From assembly GCF_030247195.1 (NCBI RefSeq), contig NC_080670.1, positions 30,986,497 to 31,050,496 on the forward strand: a stretch of DNA of 64,000 nucleotides. Reading direction: 5' to 3'. The notes under the pieces were generated by a model. The model did no database searches and was not told the DNA's origin. It worked only from the letters and a program-made list of their open reading frames with translations. The position numbers and the translations under genes were made by a program. Source of the DNA: Topomyia yanbarensis. Lineage: Eukaryota; Arthropoda; Insecta; Diptera; Culicidae. Positions 11,216 through 23,621 of this stretch are shown piece by piece; the first letter of the stretch is position 1, and each line of letters starts with the position of its first letter.

Positions 11216-12030
11216 CTGCTCATAATCGCGTGGGAGGCAGCCCTCTAAAATTTTGTATGGCGCATATTTTTGCTGAAGTAACAAAGTTATTTAGTCTATT
11301 TGAAAAATAATTTGGCTTTTTGCCTTTTCACATTTCTTGCAAAAAATGTATAGGATTTCCTCAAAGTTTGGAAAGTATTTCCCAGGCCCGAAGGGCCGCG
11401 TTTAATATACCAATCGACTCATCTCGACAATTGGGACAATGTGTTCACCTGTGTTCAGTATATAAAAATTATTATTTCTAACAAACTCTTGATTGTCAAA
11501 TTCTGTGCATGAAAGGCGGGGATATTAAACATTTGGTATGTTTATTTCTCGCTTACTTAGTTCGAAAACAGCGAAAAATGAGACCGTTTAATAAAGTTTA
11601 TTAGTTTACTGGTGTTTTAGGGGAACGTGATTCAATGAATTGGATTTTGTAAATTTACTAAATAATGAATGAACTATTTTTCAAAGATTAATATGTAATG
11701 TTTTCCTAAGAAAAGATGTTTGACCTTTGCATTAGGTATCGTGATGAACCGTGAGTTTGATGTTTGATGGTATATGAATAAAGAGATCGCCATATAATCC
11801 TCCTAGTAGTGGGGTAACACTTTCATATAGTTCATATTCATATTATACTTGTGGCATCACTGAGAGCTACTGTCTTTTTGAATCTATGTATCTATCTATC
11901 GTCTGATGTCCAATTTTTTAGTTCATTACCCATCGTACTTCGGTGGGTGACAGAGCTAATGAAGACTGTCGATTTCTGGTCCCTTGCCCAGTGAACAGAG
12001 CTATGACGGGAGTGAACCCGCCATTCGAAT
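11216..12030. other. intronic stretch, unclassified
   Basis: No gene is seen. The phrase GGCCCGAAGGGCCGCGTTTA near 11385-11405, followed by CCAATCGACTCATCTCGAC, resembles repeat sequence I associate with Aedes-type genomes, but I cannot delimit an element. A small hairpin ACCCATCG-ACTTCGG-TGGGT lies near 11928-11948. Confidence 0.3.
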
Positions 12031-12035
12031 TAAAC

Positions 12036-12408
12036 TAATAATTCAATTTTTTAGTTTTTGACTAAAGTTCCAATATCTTATTTAGGACTGGTGGTATCCG
12101 ATAATAAAAACCCGGGCCTTGGTATCGATCGGGGAAGTTAAATAGATCAAATGTGTCGAAGTGGTCAGCTGCCGTTGTGTGTGATTCTCGCTTTGCAGGC
12201 AGGGTACGATCATACCCAGGGATAGCATAAGGGTTAGTGCATTGGGCCGGAGTCTCAAAGGTTGCGAGTTCGAATCTTGCCGCTGGGGGAATTTTTTTTA
12301 CATGACTGCTTAGTTTCACTCATCATTTTCGATCGTTTTTTCCCCCGTTGGATACCACCAGTCCTAAATAAGGTATTGGCAACCAAAAACCAAAAAATTG
12401 AATTATTA
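12036..12408. mobile_element. MITE with ~60-bp terminal inverted repeats enclosing a tRNA-like gene
   Basis: The left arm 12036-12099 starts TAATAATTCAATTTTTTAG and contains CTTATTTAGGACTGGTGGTA. The right arm 12350-12408 is its near-perfect reverse complement, with one short gap. TA dinucleotides at both edges are compatible with a TA target duplication. The 250-nt interior holds the tRNA-like sequence at 12215-12288 and its T-run. Confidence 0.75.
12215..12288 (+). tRNA. tRNA-like gene or pseudo-tRNA, apparent anticodon GGA
   Basis: The 74-nt sequence folds as a cloverleaf. The acceptor 12215-12221 pairs with 12281-12287 (6 of 7 pairs). There is a 3-bp D stem with GG in the loop, a 5-bp anticodon stem TTGGG/CTCAA around loop CCGGAGT, a 5-nt variable loop, and T arm GCGAG-TTCGAAT-CTTGC. 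The A and B boxes of the Pol III promoter are recognisable (TAGCATAAGGGTTAGTGC and GAGTTCGAATC), and eight Ts follow at 12292-12299. The anticodon GGA would read serine. However, the short variable loop is not a serine tRNA feature, and position 33 is C instead of U, so this is probably a tRNA-derived or decayed gene. It lies inside the inverted repeats of a MITE. Confidence 0.6.
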
Positions 12409-12410
12409 AT

Positions 12411-13385
12411 TGACAAACGACTTGGTGGCCAAGCTTTTTGTGGAACGTCTCTGGAAAAATACGATTGTTAACTGCCATTCATTTCAAGTTGAATTTTTGA
12501 GATAATTTTTCAATTAAGGGGTTTTTTTTACTCATAAAATGGCAGAAATGCTATTTTTCAAGAAAAATTCCGCCATTTTGTGAGTAGAAAGCTTAATTGA
12601 GAAAATATCACGAAAACTCAACAGTTAGGTATTTTTTACATCGAATGTATATGCAAAGTTTGAAATGAATCGGTTAGGTAACGAATGCGGAATGAAATTT
12701 GGACAACGCTTCCAGCATTAAAACAAAAATGCAACCGGTTGCAAGGCATCATACTAAACGTCATACTCTAGGCACACTTATTTTAAACATCCAGTGTTAA
12801 TTTCGACCCGCTAGGAGATACCATGTGAACGAAATGGCAGCGAACGCCCAATCTGGCACCTAGATGTTATGCCAAAAAAAAAGTTTTGGCGCGTTGGATG
12901 ATTACGACATACTTTTTGTACCAAAGGCTGATAAACCTCCAAATGTTCCAAAATTTCGCCCAAATGAGGATTTCTGGAATAATTTGAAGCAGAGAGTATA
13001 TGCCAATAATTTTCGACCTAAAACAAACAAACGTGATAATCAAAATTAAGAAAGAAATTAAGAATATGCCAACATCAATTTTTTTGACTCCTTTGCAAAA
13101 AGTTCCTGTAAACATCATAAAGCTTCACGATTGGGCTCAATTTTTTCTACATTAAGGCTCAATTTTTTTCTACATTAAGTTAATAAGCTGACAAATGTTT
13201 TCATACAGAGAGAACATTTAATAAATGGTTTTCTACAAAAAAATAGCCTTTTGAATGTTGTCCAAATTTTATTCCGCATACGTTACTGTTTGAATGGCAG
13301 GTAACACCGCAAATCGTGTTTTTTCCAGAGACGTTCCACGAAATGCTTCGTCACCGAGTCGCTTGTCTAAATTTTTGCATAGAAG
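12411..13385 (+). mobile_element. decayed Tc1/mariner-type transposon
   Basis: The terminal inverted repeats include a left GACAAACGACTTGG..GTGGAACGTCTCTGG at about 12412-12466 and its inverted partner at about 13318-13375. A second matched pair (GTAACGAATGCGGAATGAAA at about 12678, inverted near 13262-13290) lies inside, so the arms are long or partly deleted. Between them on the plus strand is the C-terminal part of a mariner-family transposase. The element abuts the tRNA-bearing MITE. Confidence 0.7.
12864..13130 (+). pseudogene. Tc1/mariner transposase C-terminal fragment
   Basis: Frame 1 reads DDYDILFVPKADKPPNVPKF and continues RPNEDFWNNLKQRVY. This is the region around the third catalytic acidic residue (E in RP-EDFW) of DDE transposases of the Tc1/mariner group. 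After PKTNK a +1 shift is needed to continue with VIIKIKKEIKNMPTSIF, the usual downstream helix. The N-terminal DNA-binding half and first two aspartates are missing, so it is inactive. Confidence 0.75.
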
Positions 13386-13894
13386 CATTACAGAATGTTA
13401 TTGAAACGGTGCAGTATAATATACAAAAGCTTCGATCAATTTGCTTCACCCAAATTTCTAAAAATATTCGCAAAAAAGTGTTTTTTACGCAAAAACTCTT
13501 AAACCTCCCTCATGCATTAACTTTCCAGCTGACTTAAATTTCATGCAGAATCGAATGCTTCAGAGCAGAGGAAACTTAAATTCCTTCATCGAACAAAGCA
13601 TTCATTTGTTATTATGTGGACAGTTTAAAGGCAGAAGCTAGCATCGTCTACATTTTCGAGCATAAGTAAACTGCGTAATCTATATCTGGTGCACTTTTGC
13701 TCAGTAATCCCCCTCAGAGCTAGCATTGTAACAAAATTAATTTGCTTCTGAAACCGACATACCCGAACCTGACTGCGCTGTGTCGGGAGAACGAATGACG
13801 AGGGCAACGAACCAAACATTTCATTCATCGCGCCGGGCATGAATTGAATTTCGTTTTCTTGCAAGTTCACGCAGGGATGTCAATTTTTTTAAGC

Positions 13895-14220
13895 TCTGAT
13901 TCGTGAACTAGTTCACGATTCCTAGTATCATAGTCACGACTTACAATTCGAGCTCGTGCAATAGTTTAAATCGAAAAATATTATTCATGTATACGTGAAC
14001 TGATTCATGATTCCTAGCGACTGACCATTCGTGCTCATAAAATGTTTCACAAAACCATGAAATCTTATTCAAGGAAAGGTGAACTGATTCATGATTCCTA
14101 GTGTAATAGTCACACCAGGCCATGTGTACCCGTGAAATTGTGCACAAAATAATAAAATATTATTCATTAATTCGTGAACTGGTTCACGATTCGTAGTACA
14201 TGATTCATGATCTATCTTGA
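13895..14220 (-). repeat. minisatellite, ~95-bp unit (reverse orientation copy)
   Basis: Three to four diverged units share TTCGTGAACT(A/G)(G/A)TTCA, then GATTCCTAG, then an interior with ATTCGTGCTC and AAAATATTATTCAT. The same repeat family occurs in the opposite orientation at 25008-25305. Short open frames here (13941-14260) are translations of the repeat. Confidence 0.65.
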
Positions 14221-14227
14221 GTGCTTG

Positions 14228-16032
14228 TAGGGGAACATGGGGAGACTTGACCAAGCGCAAAATTTTATTATTAGCTATGACGTGTTCTATTAGATTTAAA
14301 AAAAAAATTCAAAAATGTGTTTATACTTGTTTCGATCCCTTAAAGTAATTTTGAAAGTTTGGAATGAGATATACTTTCCTTACAGAAAATGTTCCGTATT
14401 TAATAAATTTGTGTTAAATGATGTAATTTTTTATCAAACTTTGTATGGACATATCTACTCGACTAATAATTACTTTTAAATTACTCATATATCATCTTAT
14501 TGCTTATGAAATGGTGAAATGGTTTTACATAAATCGGAACATTGTAATAGATATTACTAACATTTGCGCGACATTTCACACAACAACTAATGTTGGGGAG
14601 ACTTGACCAAGATTTTATGGGGAGACTTTACCAAGTGGAAATAAGCTGAATAAAGATTCAAAATTTCTGATAGTTACTATGCTGTGGTACCTACTGTTAA
14701 TGTTAAACACGTCACGAAAAATCCCACCTCTAACATCAGTCTATATCTTTTAGTACTAGTAAACAAAGTTAGCAGTAATATGGCTGATTTCGTGACGTGT
14801 GAACAAACAATGTAAGCAGTACAGTTAATCCTTAAAAGGAAATGCATAAAAAAAATCGAAATTTATGAAACGCAAGCCTTTTCTATTTTTACTGGTACCT
14901 AAGGATCTCGACAATATGTAAACATATGAAGACAGCATGTTTTATGTCTTAATTTATTGTTTTGATTTTACAAAATTCTCTTGGTCAAGTCTCCCCAGGC
15001 CTTGGTCAAGTCTCCCCATCTCAGAAAAACTTTTATTACTTTGGAAAAAGTAAAGCAAAAATTCTACAAAAAAATCATGAATTTGCACAATACTGCTGCG
15101 CATTAAAATGAGTTTTAAAGGATTGAAAAGGTTTGTAGACATTTCGACACAGATCTTTCATTAGGGCCTAAGTCGCAATGTACTCAAATGGAGAAAACTC
15201 AGTTTCAACATTCGGCGATGCTTTTCTAAATGTAGTTTTTATTGTAGGTATAAATTACTTTATGACCATGTTTTTCCGGAAGCATCTTTGGTTAAACCTT
15301 ACGACAATATAACAAAGAATTTAATTCCTATGTGCTTTTAGTGGGTAGAAACTAAAATAATGCTTACGCCCAATTTGCATCCCAGTCGTGACTTCGCCCT
15401 TCAGCAACCACCATTTGCGGAAGGGCTAAACTGTGTACATAATTTTCGGAAGGGCGCGGTAAATGGGCTAAACTGACTCTGTCTTGCTGGGTAGGGCTGG
15501 GTAAATGGGCGAGCTTGACAGTATACTTTTTAATAGGGCTCAGCAAATGGGCGCATAGAAACCCAATGCAAATGAAAGGACGCGTGCATCTTTTCTTCAA
15601 ATTTCATGAAAATATCGAAATATTCGAATGTTTATGTGCAACAACTATCGAGTAGACATGATCATAGTAGATATTGCTTATCATTTATATAATAGAACCG
15701 CCGTTTAAAGAATAATTTTGTGAATAATAACCGTACGCCCGGTTCTGTCAAAAAATGTAAGTTTAGCCTTTATATTCCATATGAGAAGAAGGGCCTAAGT
15801 CGAAATCTCGAAGAAAATGCATGTTTCGCCGTTTTGTTTTCTTTAACTATAAATCGAACTAAAAACCATTTTAACTAATTTTCACCTCAATCTTGTAGTA
15901 TTTTTGTCGCATAATGTCATAATAGCGAAAACGCAGTTTGTTTACATTTGCGATTTAAGCCCTAATGAAAGATCTATGTCGATTTACGTAGGTTTAACTG
16001 AAAACCCGGTCAAGTGTTCCCATGTTCCCCTA
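14228..16032. mobile_element. TA-flanked transposon or MITE with GGGGAACATGGGG termini
   Basis: The left end (GGGGAACATGGGGAGACTTG) and the right end (ending CCCATGTTCCCC) are inverted repeats, each flanked by TA (Tc1/mariner-type target). A 17-bp word GGGGAGACTTGACCAAG recurs near 14237, 14595 and (one mismatch) 14620, and in reverse complement near 14983 and 15003. These sub-terminal repeats look like transposase-binding sites. The interior also contains a nested inverted-repeat pair (see 15131-15985). There is no transposase. Confidence 0.7.
15131..15985. mobile_element. inner inverted-repeat pair, probable nested MITE
   Basis: A left arm around 15131-15181 (contains AGATCTTTCATTAGGGC) is matched in reverse complement around 15934-15985 (contains GCCCTAATGAAAGATCT). 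Arms are ~50 bp with several mismatches. It may be a nested insertion or inner arms of the larger element. Confidence 0.5.
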
Positions 16033-16039
16033 CAAACTG

Positions 16040-16512
16040 AAACTGGGGTGGCATTCCGCATCTCGCTTCGAGTGTCTCGATTCGAAACGTTTTGAAGTCG
16101 TTTCGCCGAAAATTGCGGCATTACGTATCGCATTCGACCAAGCGTTCGAGCTTGTTAGATTGTGGTACTAGATTTCGGCTGCCTGTTCCCGGTCAGCGTG
16201 GCAAGCAGAAAGTTAGTAAAAGTTGAGCAAAGCGAAATTGATGCTGGCAGAGTTTCTCCGAGCATTTTGCGCGAGAATTCTGGCAACGAATTCGCTCAAA
16301 TGCAACAAGAAGCGGTTAAACCAACCGAAGCTGCTCTATTTTATCCAGAATCCAGCCAGAAAAGTACGGCCAAGATCTCTGCACGCTTCCTGTCACATCT
16401 TTGTCAGATGTTTTGCTCGATTCGTGCTAAATTCTACCAGGTAGGAATTGCCAGGATCTTTGCACAGTTTATGTCCGAGTTATGCCAGGGTTTTGCTCGC
16501 GAGCGAAACCGA
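16040..16512. repeat. host repeat sequence into which the 1.4-kb elements inserted
   Basis: The start GGTGGCATTCCGCATCTCG resembles the reverse complement of 24715-24950 (GGTGGCATTACGCATCTCG). Further on, diverged phrases with GCCAG..TTTGC are repeated. The sequence resumes between the two 1.4-kb elements (17942-18019) and after them (19458 onward), so this is probably one older element split twice. The open frame at 16162-16524 runs through it and is not convincing as a gene. Confidence 0.4.
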
Positions 16513-16520
16513 GTTCGCCC

Positions 16521-17933
16521 CTAGGATAGGATCCGCCAGCTCTGTCTACTGTTTTTGAACCAATTCTGAACCAGCTCGTGATTGGACGAAAGTGACATTG
16601 ACAAACGTTCGGCTTGGAAACTAAAAGTACTAAAGGGCTGCTTGGAAGTGTTGTCGTATTGTGATATAAAACGTAAAACAACGTTTGTTTACCGTTTTGT
16701 TTTTTTTGGTTTTCTTGAGATTCCGCTTTCTTTCCATAACGTCCGTCTGTAATTATGAAGTGAAAGGCATTTTCTGGCAGACGAATTCAAACATATTATC
16801 TCTCTTTTCGAAGTCTAACCGAGTAACTGACTATTTAGCCTAAGTATGAAAATTATTTCAACGTCATGTCTTTGTTCCAGCGCCGAGTAAATTGGGAGTA
16901 TTGTCTATCGCGAGATAATATAGCATTTCGTCGAGTTGTTGCTATATGGGATACACACGAGTGCGGTCGAAACAAAAACAAACGTCAAAATGTTTTCTCA
17001 CTCGCACTGATGCAAACTAGATGGGCGCGTAATTCAACGCACGGCCCTGTGGCGCATGGCTGAAAAGTCGCAATGTGGATTTAAGAAAAGATTCGCAATA
17101 CTTTGGGGCAAATCGTGAGAGTTATCCTGGAAATCGCTTGTTGTTCTTCTTTTAGTATTATCGATACAGTTGAATTTTACAGTTTTTAACTGCATCAATC
17201 ATCGGTGGAAATAGGAGCGTGTTATTTTCTACTGCTGTTTTCTCCGAAAAAATCACATGAAGTACTGGAACAAACCTAAACACCTATACAAACTAAACAA
17301 AAAAGTAGTTTTAGAATATTTAAACCAAATGCGAACAGAGAAGATTGATCTTGTGAATGAGGTTGCTCGACTCAGAAAGCAACTTACAAAAATTAAGAGC
17401 ATGGAAATATTTTTCGTAATGACCAACAACAAATCTCGACAAACATATGATTACGGCCTAAAAGCCAACTGTCAAAATCCACTTTGAATGGAAATTCCGG
17501 ACAAACCGTTACACGCCAATCACAGATGTTGGTAGTAAATGAAAGAGAAAAGTTTTATCTTTCATAAACTGTTGTGAACTGTGTTCGACTAGTAACGGTT
17601 TGTCTAGAATTTCCATTCAAAGTGGATTTTGACAGTTGGCTTTTAGGCCGTAATCATATGTTTGTCGAGAAATATATATTATTTTGCTTTGCTGTATTCC
17701 GATGGAAGACCCGTAATGATCATTTAAATGCGGATATAAAGACTAAATCATTGATTTTTCCCGGAGCGTGAAATTGATACATAATATAGAATATTTCAAT
17801 CAGAACAATTTAAGTTTTGGACACGACTGTAACAAAACAAATATTTTGGCAACATTGGTCGAGTGGGGGTATGTCGTTTTCAGCAGGGATTAGCAAAATA
17901 TAAGAAGAAGCCAGCTGGCGGATCCTATCCTAG
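16521..17933. mobile_element. 1.4-kb DNA transposon, copy A, 8-bp target duplication
   Basis: The termini are perfect 21-bp inverted repeats beginning CTAGGATAGGATCCGCC. They are flanked on both sides by GTTCGCCC (16513-16520 and 17934-17941), an 8-bp target duplication of the kind made by hAT- and P-type transposases. The body (1413 bp) holds an open frame at 17257-17487 with a coiled-coil-like stretch (EVARLRKQLTKIK) but no identifiable catalytic domain, so the element is non-autonomous or unrecognised. A nested 237-bp hairpin lies at 17434-17670. Copy B at 18028-19449 is nearly identical and inverted. Confidence 0.88.
17434..17670. mobile_element. nested foldback MITE inside copy A
   Basis: Arms of ~78 nt face each other (TCTCGACAAACATATGATTA at the left; inverted at the right, ending GTTTGTCGAGA at 17670). 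Only a couple of mismatches separate them. The same structure is present in copy B at 18291-18527, so it was already part of the element before it moved. Confidence 0.75.
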
Positions 17934-18027
17934 GTTCGCCCTAGCTCAACTAACCCGACAGGATACGCGCAGAAATCCGACAGGGCTGCCAAACCAAGAC
18001 TTGTGTGGTTTTTGTTTGAGGCGAAAC

Positions 18028-19449
18028 CTAGGATAGGATCCGCCAGCTGGCTTCTTCTTATATTTTGCTAATCCCTGCTGAAAACGACATACCCCCACTC
18101 GACCAATGTTGCCAAAATATTTGTTTTGTTACAGTCGTGTCCAAAACTTAAATTGTTCTGATTGAAATATTCTATATTATGTATCAATTTCACGCTCCGG
18201 GAAAAATCAATGATTTAGTCTTTATATCCGCATTTAAATGATCATTACGGGTCTTCCATCGGAATACAGCAAAGCAAAATAATATATATTTCTCGACAAA
18301 CATATGATTACGGCCTAAAAGCCAACTGTCAAAATCCACTTTGAATGGAAATTCTAGACAAACCGTTACTAGTCGAACACAGTTCACAACAGTTTATGAA
18401 AGATAAAACTTTTCTCTTTCATTTACTACCAACATCTGTGATTGGCGTGTAACGGTTTGTCCGGAATTTCCATTCAAAGTGGATTTTGACAGTTGGCTTT
18501 TAGGCCGTAATCATATGTTTGTCGAGATTTGTTGTTGGTCATTACGAAAAATATTTCCATGCTCTTAATTTTTGTAAGTTGCTTTCTGAGTCGAGCAACC
18601 TCATTCACAAGATCAATCTTCTCTGTTCGCATTTGGTTTAAATATTCTAAAACTACTTTTTTGTTTAGTTTGTATAGGTGTTTAGGTTTGTTCCAGTACT
18701 TCATGTGATTTTTTCGGAGAAAACAGCAGTAGAAAATAACACGCTCCTATTTCCACCGATGATTGATGCAGTTAAAAACTGTAAAATTCAACTGTATCGA
18801 TAATACTAAAAGAAGAACAACAAGCGATTTCCAGGATAACTCTCACGATTTGCCCCAAAGTATTGCGAATCTTTTCTTAAATCCACATTGCGACTTTTCA
18901 GCCATGCGCCACAGGGCCGTGCGTTGAATTACGCGCCCATCTAGTTTGCATCAGTGCGAGTGAGAAAACATTTTGACGTTTGTTTTTGTTTCGACCGCAC
19001 TCGTGTGTATCCCATATAGCAACAACTCGACGAAATGCTATATTATTATATTATTATATTATTAGACAATACTCCCAATTTACTCGGCGCTGGAACAAAG
19101 ACATGACGTTGAAATAATTTTCATACTTAGGCTAAATAGTCAGTTACTCGGTTAGACTTCGAAAAGAGAGATAATATGTTTGAATTCGTCTGCCAGAAAA
19201 TGCCTTTCACTTCATAATTACAGACGGACGTTATGGAAAGAAAGCGGAATCTCAAGAAAACCAAAAAAAACAAAACGGTAAACAAACGTTGTTTTACGTT
19301 TTATATCACAATACGACAACACTTCCAAGCAGCCCTTTAGTACTTTTAGTTTCCAAGCCGAACGTTTGTCAATGTCACTTTCGTCCAATCACGAGCTGGT
19401 TCAGAATTGGTTCAAAAACAGTAGACAGAGCTGGCGGATCCTATCCTAG
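18028..19449. mobile_element. 1.4-kb DNA transposon, copy B, inverted, own target duplication
   Basis: Near-identical to copy A in opposite orientation, with the same 21-bp termini. It is flanked by a different 8-bp duplication, GGCGAAAC (18020-18027 and 19450-19457). The clearest difference is an expanded TATTAT-type tract around 19040-19066, replacing the CGCGAGATAATA of copy A (16908-16920). The open frames mirror those of copy A. Only 86 bp separate the two duplications. The reverse complement of this target (GTTTCGCC) resembles that of copy A (GTTCGCCC), suggesting target preference. Confidence 0.88.
18291..18527. mobile_element. nested foldback MITE inside copy B
   Basis: This is the counterpart of 17434-17670: 237 bp with ~78-nt arms and the same internal sequence in the opposite orientation. 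Confidence 0.7.
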
Positions 19450-19452
19450 GGC

Positions 19453-19534
19453 GAAACTGAGTCAGTTCCTAACCCCAACTGCTGTCAAAATGTATGAACT
19501 GACAGCGGTTGGGGTTAGAACCTGACTCAGTTTC
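19453..19534. repeat. 82-bp near-perfect hairpin
   Basis: The 35-nt arms start GAAACTGAGTCAG and end CTGACTCAGTTTC. They contain CCTAACCCCAACTGCTGTCA, whose partner is TGACAGCGGTTGGGGTTAG, around a 12-nt loop. The right target duplication of copy B overlaps its first bases, so copy B inserted at the edge of the hairpin. Confidence 0.75.
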
Positions 19535-20762
19535 AGGTTCAAGCGAAATCGCCATTACAGAAATCTAGCAGAACGGTCTCTGGCAGAAAATTTGCTCACT
19601 GGGTTCGAGCGCAACTGTCAAATCAGAGTATACACTGAGAAAATATATTTTTAATTCTTCAACGAATAAGTTTCATAAAACCAACCTTGGTAAAATATAG
19701 TAATTGCTCACATTTATTTAGTTTTTATTTAAATTAGTTGCTTGTTATCGGAATATGTGTGGATAAGATTCGCAAATATAATATTTTTTTCTAGTACTCA
19801 AAAGGGGTGAGCACTTTAAAATAAAATCGATGTTGTCAAACAGCGATCCAAAAAGATCCGATGTGATATAATATGTAGAAGCACGATTTTTTCCTTTAAT
19901 GTACGAAAAATAAATTTGCTCATTTCAAAAATATTCATACTTTATAAAACAATATATAAAAGAACGAATCATTTCGTTTCATTCACGAAAAATAGTTTAG
20001 ACATCGATGATAACTTTCATCCACCGTACGGGTTAATCAACGTCAGATTTACAACTAAAATTTTCGTTCATTCCAATTTTTTTCTTGCATTCTTTAGCTA
20101 AAAATATTTGACAGGTATTTTTGTTATGGCTAAACATAACATTTACTTCAATTTGTGAGCTTTCAACTTTTGAAATTTAAAAAATTGAACATTTTTCCAT
20201 CGCTGATAGCTCGGAAAGTATTCGATGCATGGAAAAAATATTAAATGTAAAAAGTTGCATTTTCGCATGAGCTTGCCGGAAAAATGTATGATTTTTGACA
20301 ACTTCTGTATTCCGCAATTATGATAAATAAAACTTGAATTGTTTAAAAGTTGAATCATTTTTTTGCTTATTTATTCTTTTAATAATAAAAATCATGTTAA
20401 AAATATTGCGTAAAAATTTTGCAGTGGATCTCAAAATGTTTTGCGAGATATTACAATTATAACATTAAAAAGAGCTATTTTACATTTAACGCCATGTTAT
20501 GGGCCAGCTTAAATTGAAATATCTCGTATAGTAATAATGTTCTGAATATAATTAGAAATGTTTTCATAGAATAAAAAACTTTTCAGGCTTTTTTTTAATT
20601 TGTTAGAAACAACAAACATTTCATAACATAATTAACAAAAAAAATAGATTTTTGTGGGTGAGTTCATTCGAAAACACACTTTTTATTATTTAATATATTT
20701 TTCCGTACAACGAAGAGTTTCTGAGTCATCAGTGGTTGAAAAATGGTCCAATTCAAAATAAG

Positions 20763-21480
20763 CATAAGCATAAGCATAAGAGATCGCCCGTAGTTGCTAC
20801 TCCGTTATTGACCAGAACCAAATTAGGTTGCAAAATGTTCATTGGAACAACATGTTTGGGAATAACATGATGAGCCACATTGTACAATCTATTCTGATCC
20901 CTGCATGCTGATCAATATCGACGCCGGCCACGTCCGAATGCAGATCTTCTGGGAAAGGAAGGAATGTTAGTCCGATACATGTTGCTACTAGAGACCGAGG
21001 AATCCTCTGCATCTCCACATGTATCACGGGAAGGGGAGAGTTGTTAGTAAGTGTGCCAATAACGTTATCATGTAATAATTGCTCAGGGCAGCCGGCTGCC
21101 GAGAATTTGGGAAATTTATCATTTGTTGTATTAATACGATTAGCAAAATAAGCAACTTGAACTCCGGAAAGCTGGCTATAAGGAGCACTGCTTATATTTC
21201 TTAATAATATTCAATCACGCGACGAATTTTTTCGTGGTTTCTATCGTGTCGGTGCTGATTTTACCCGGCGATCGTTTGAATAAAATGAGGAATCTTATAC
21301 AGAAGGTTCATCAGACTATTTCATAGGTGTCGCGAAGTTGGTGTTCTAGGATTCGCTCCATGCAAGCGATTCGACCTGTACATAGTTTATTAGGTAGTAG
21401 TTTAGTAAGTTTTCGAGAACACGATCGCTCGAAAAAGAAGATCTTGTTTAGTTTTTGGTTCTTTTTAAACTCTGGGTAGC
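20763..21480. repeat. unclassified repeat starting with (ATAAGC)n
   Basis: Three to four ATAAGC units at about 20764-20780 are followed by a moderately GC-rich block. The palindrome-like word GGGCAGCCGGCTGCCGAGA (about 21087) returns as GGGTAGCCGGCTACCGAGA (about 21474). No protein match is recognised. A short hexamer array at an element end is often seen in retroelement tails, but the class is unknown. Confidence 0.35.
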
Positions 21481-21600
21481 CGGCTACCGAGAGTATCCTG
21501 TTTTCTAAACAAAAGCAATTTCAATTCCACACAGCCGATCGTGGGAGTATTGCCTAGAAAAACTAATCTTATCTGCATAATAGGGTAATATAATATATAT

Positions 21601-23400
<1,800 letters not shown>

Positions 23401-23418
23401 GCTGTTTAAGGTTAAGCA

Positions 23419-23621
23419 CAGGGTTACCATATTCACAGATTTTTCTGTAATGTCACAGATTTTTTTCACAATTTTTTACCACAGATTCTTTTTTACAGAT
23501 TTTTTGCATTTTGATTAAAATTTCACATATTTTCATAGATTTTTAGTAATATTGCGTTTTTTCACAGATTTTTTGGAAATTTATCACAGATTTTTTTCCT
23601 GTTTTCAATGTGGCATCCCTG
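23419..23621. repeat. CACAGATTTTT-rich short element
   Basis: CACAGATTTTT occurs about six times with small variations. The ends CAGGGTTACCA and TGGCATCCCTG are imperfect inverted repeats. It is related in style to 1795-2050. No target duplication is visible. Confidence 0.45.

Noticed and set aside
12249..12251. Functional tRNA-Ser(GGA)
   Set aside because: Short variable loop, C at position 33, one acceptor mismatch and location within MITE arms make a functional serine tRNA unlikely.
17257..17487. A genuine coiled-coil gene
   Set aside because: Lies inside a mobile element, its C-terminal third is MITE arm sequence, and it is duplicated in copy B. It may be a transposase scrap but no family is recognisable.
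16513..19457. A single long palindrome or inverted-duplication assembly artefact
   Set aside because: Each arm has complete termini and its own distinct 8-bp target duplication, and the arms differ by a microsatellite expansion, so two insertions explain it better.
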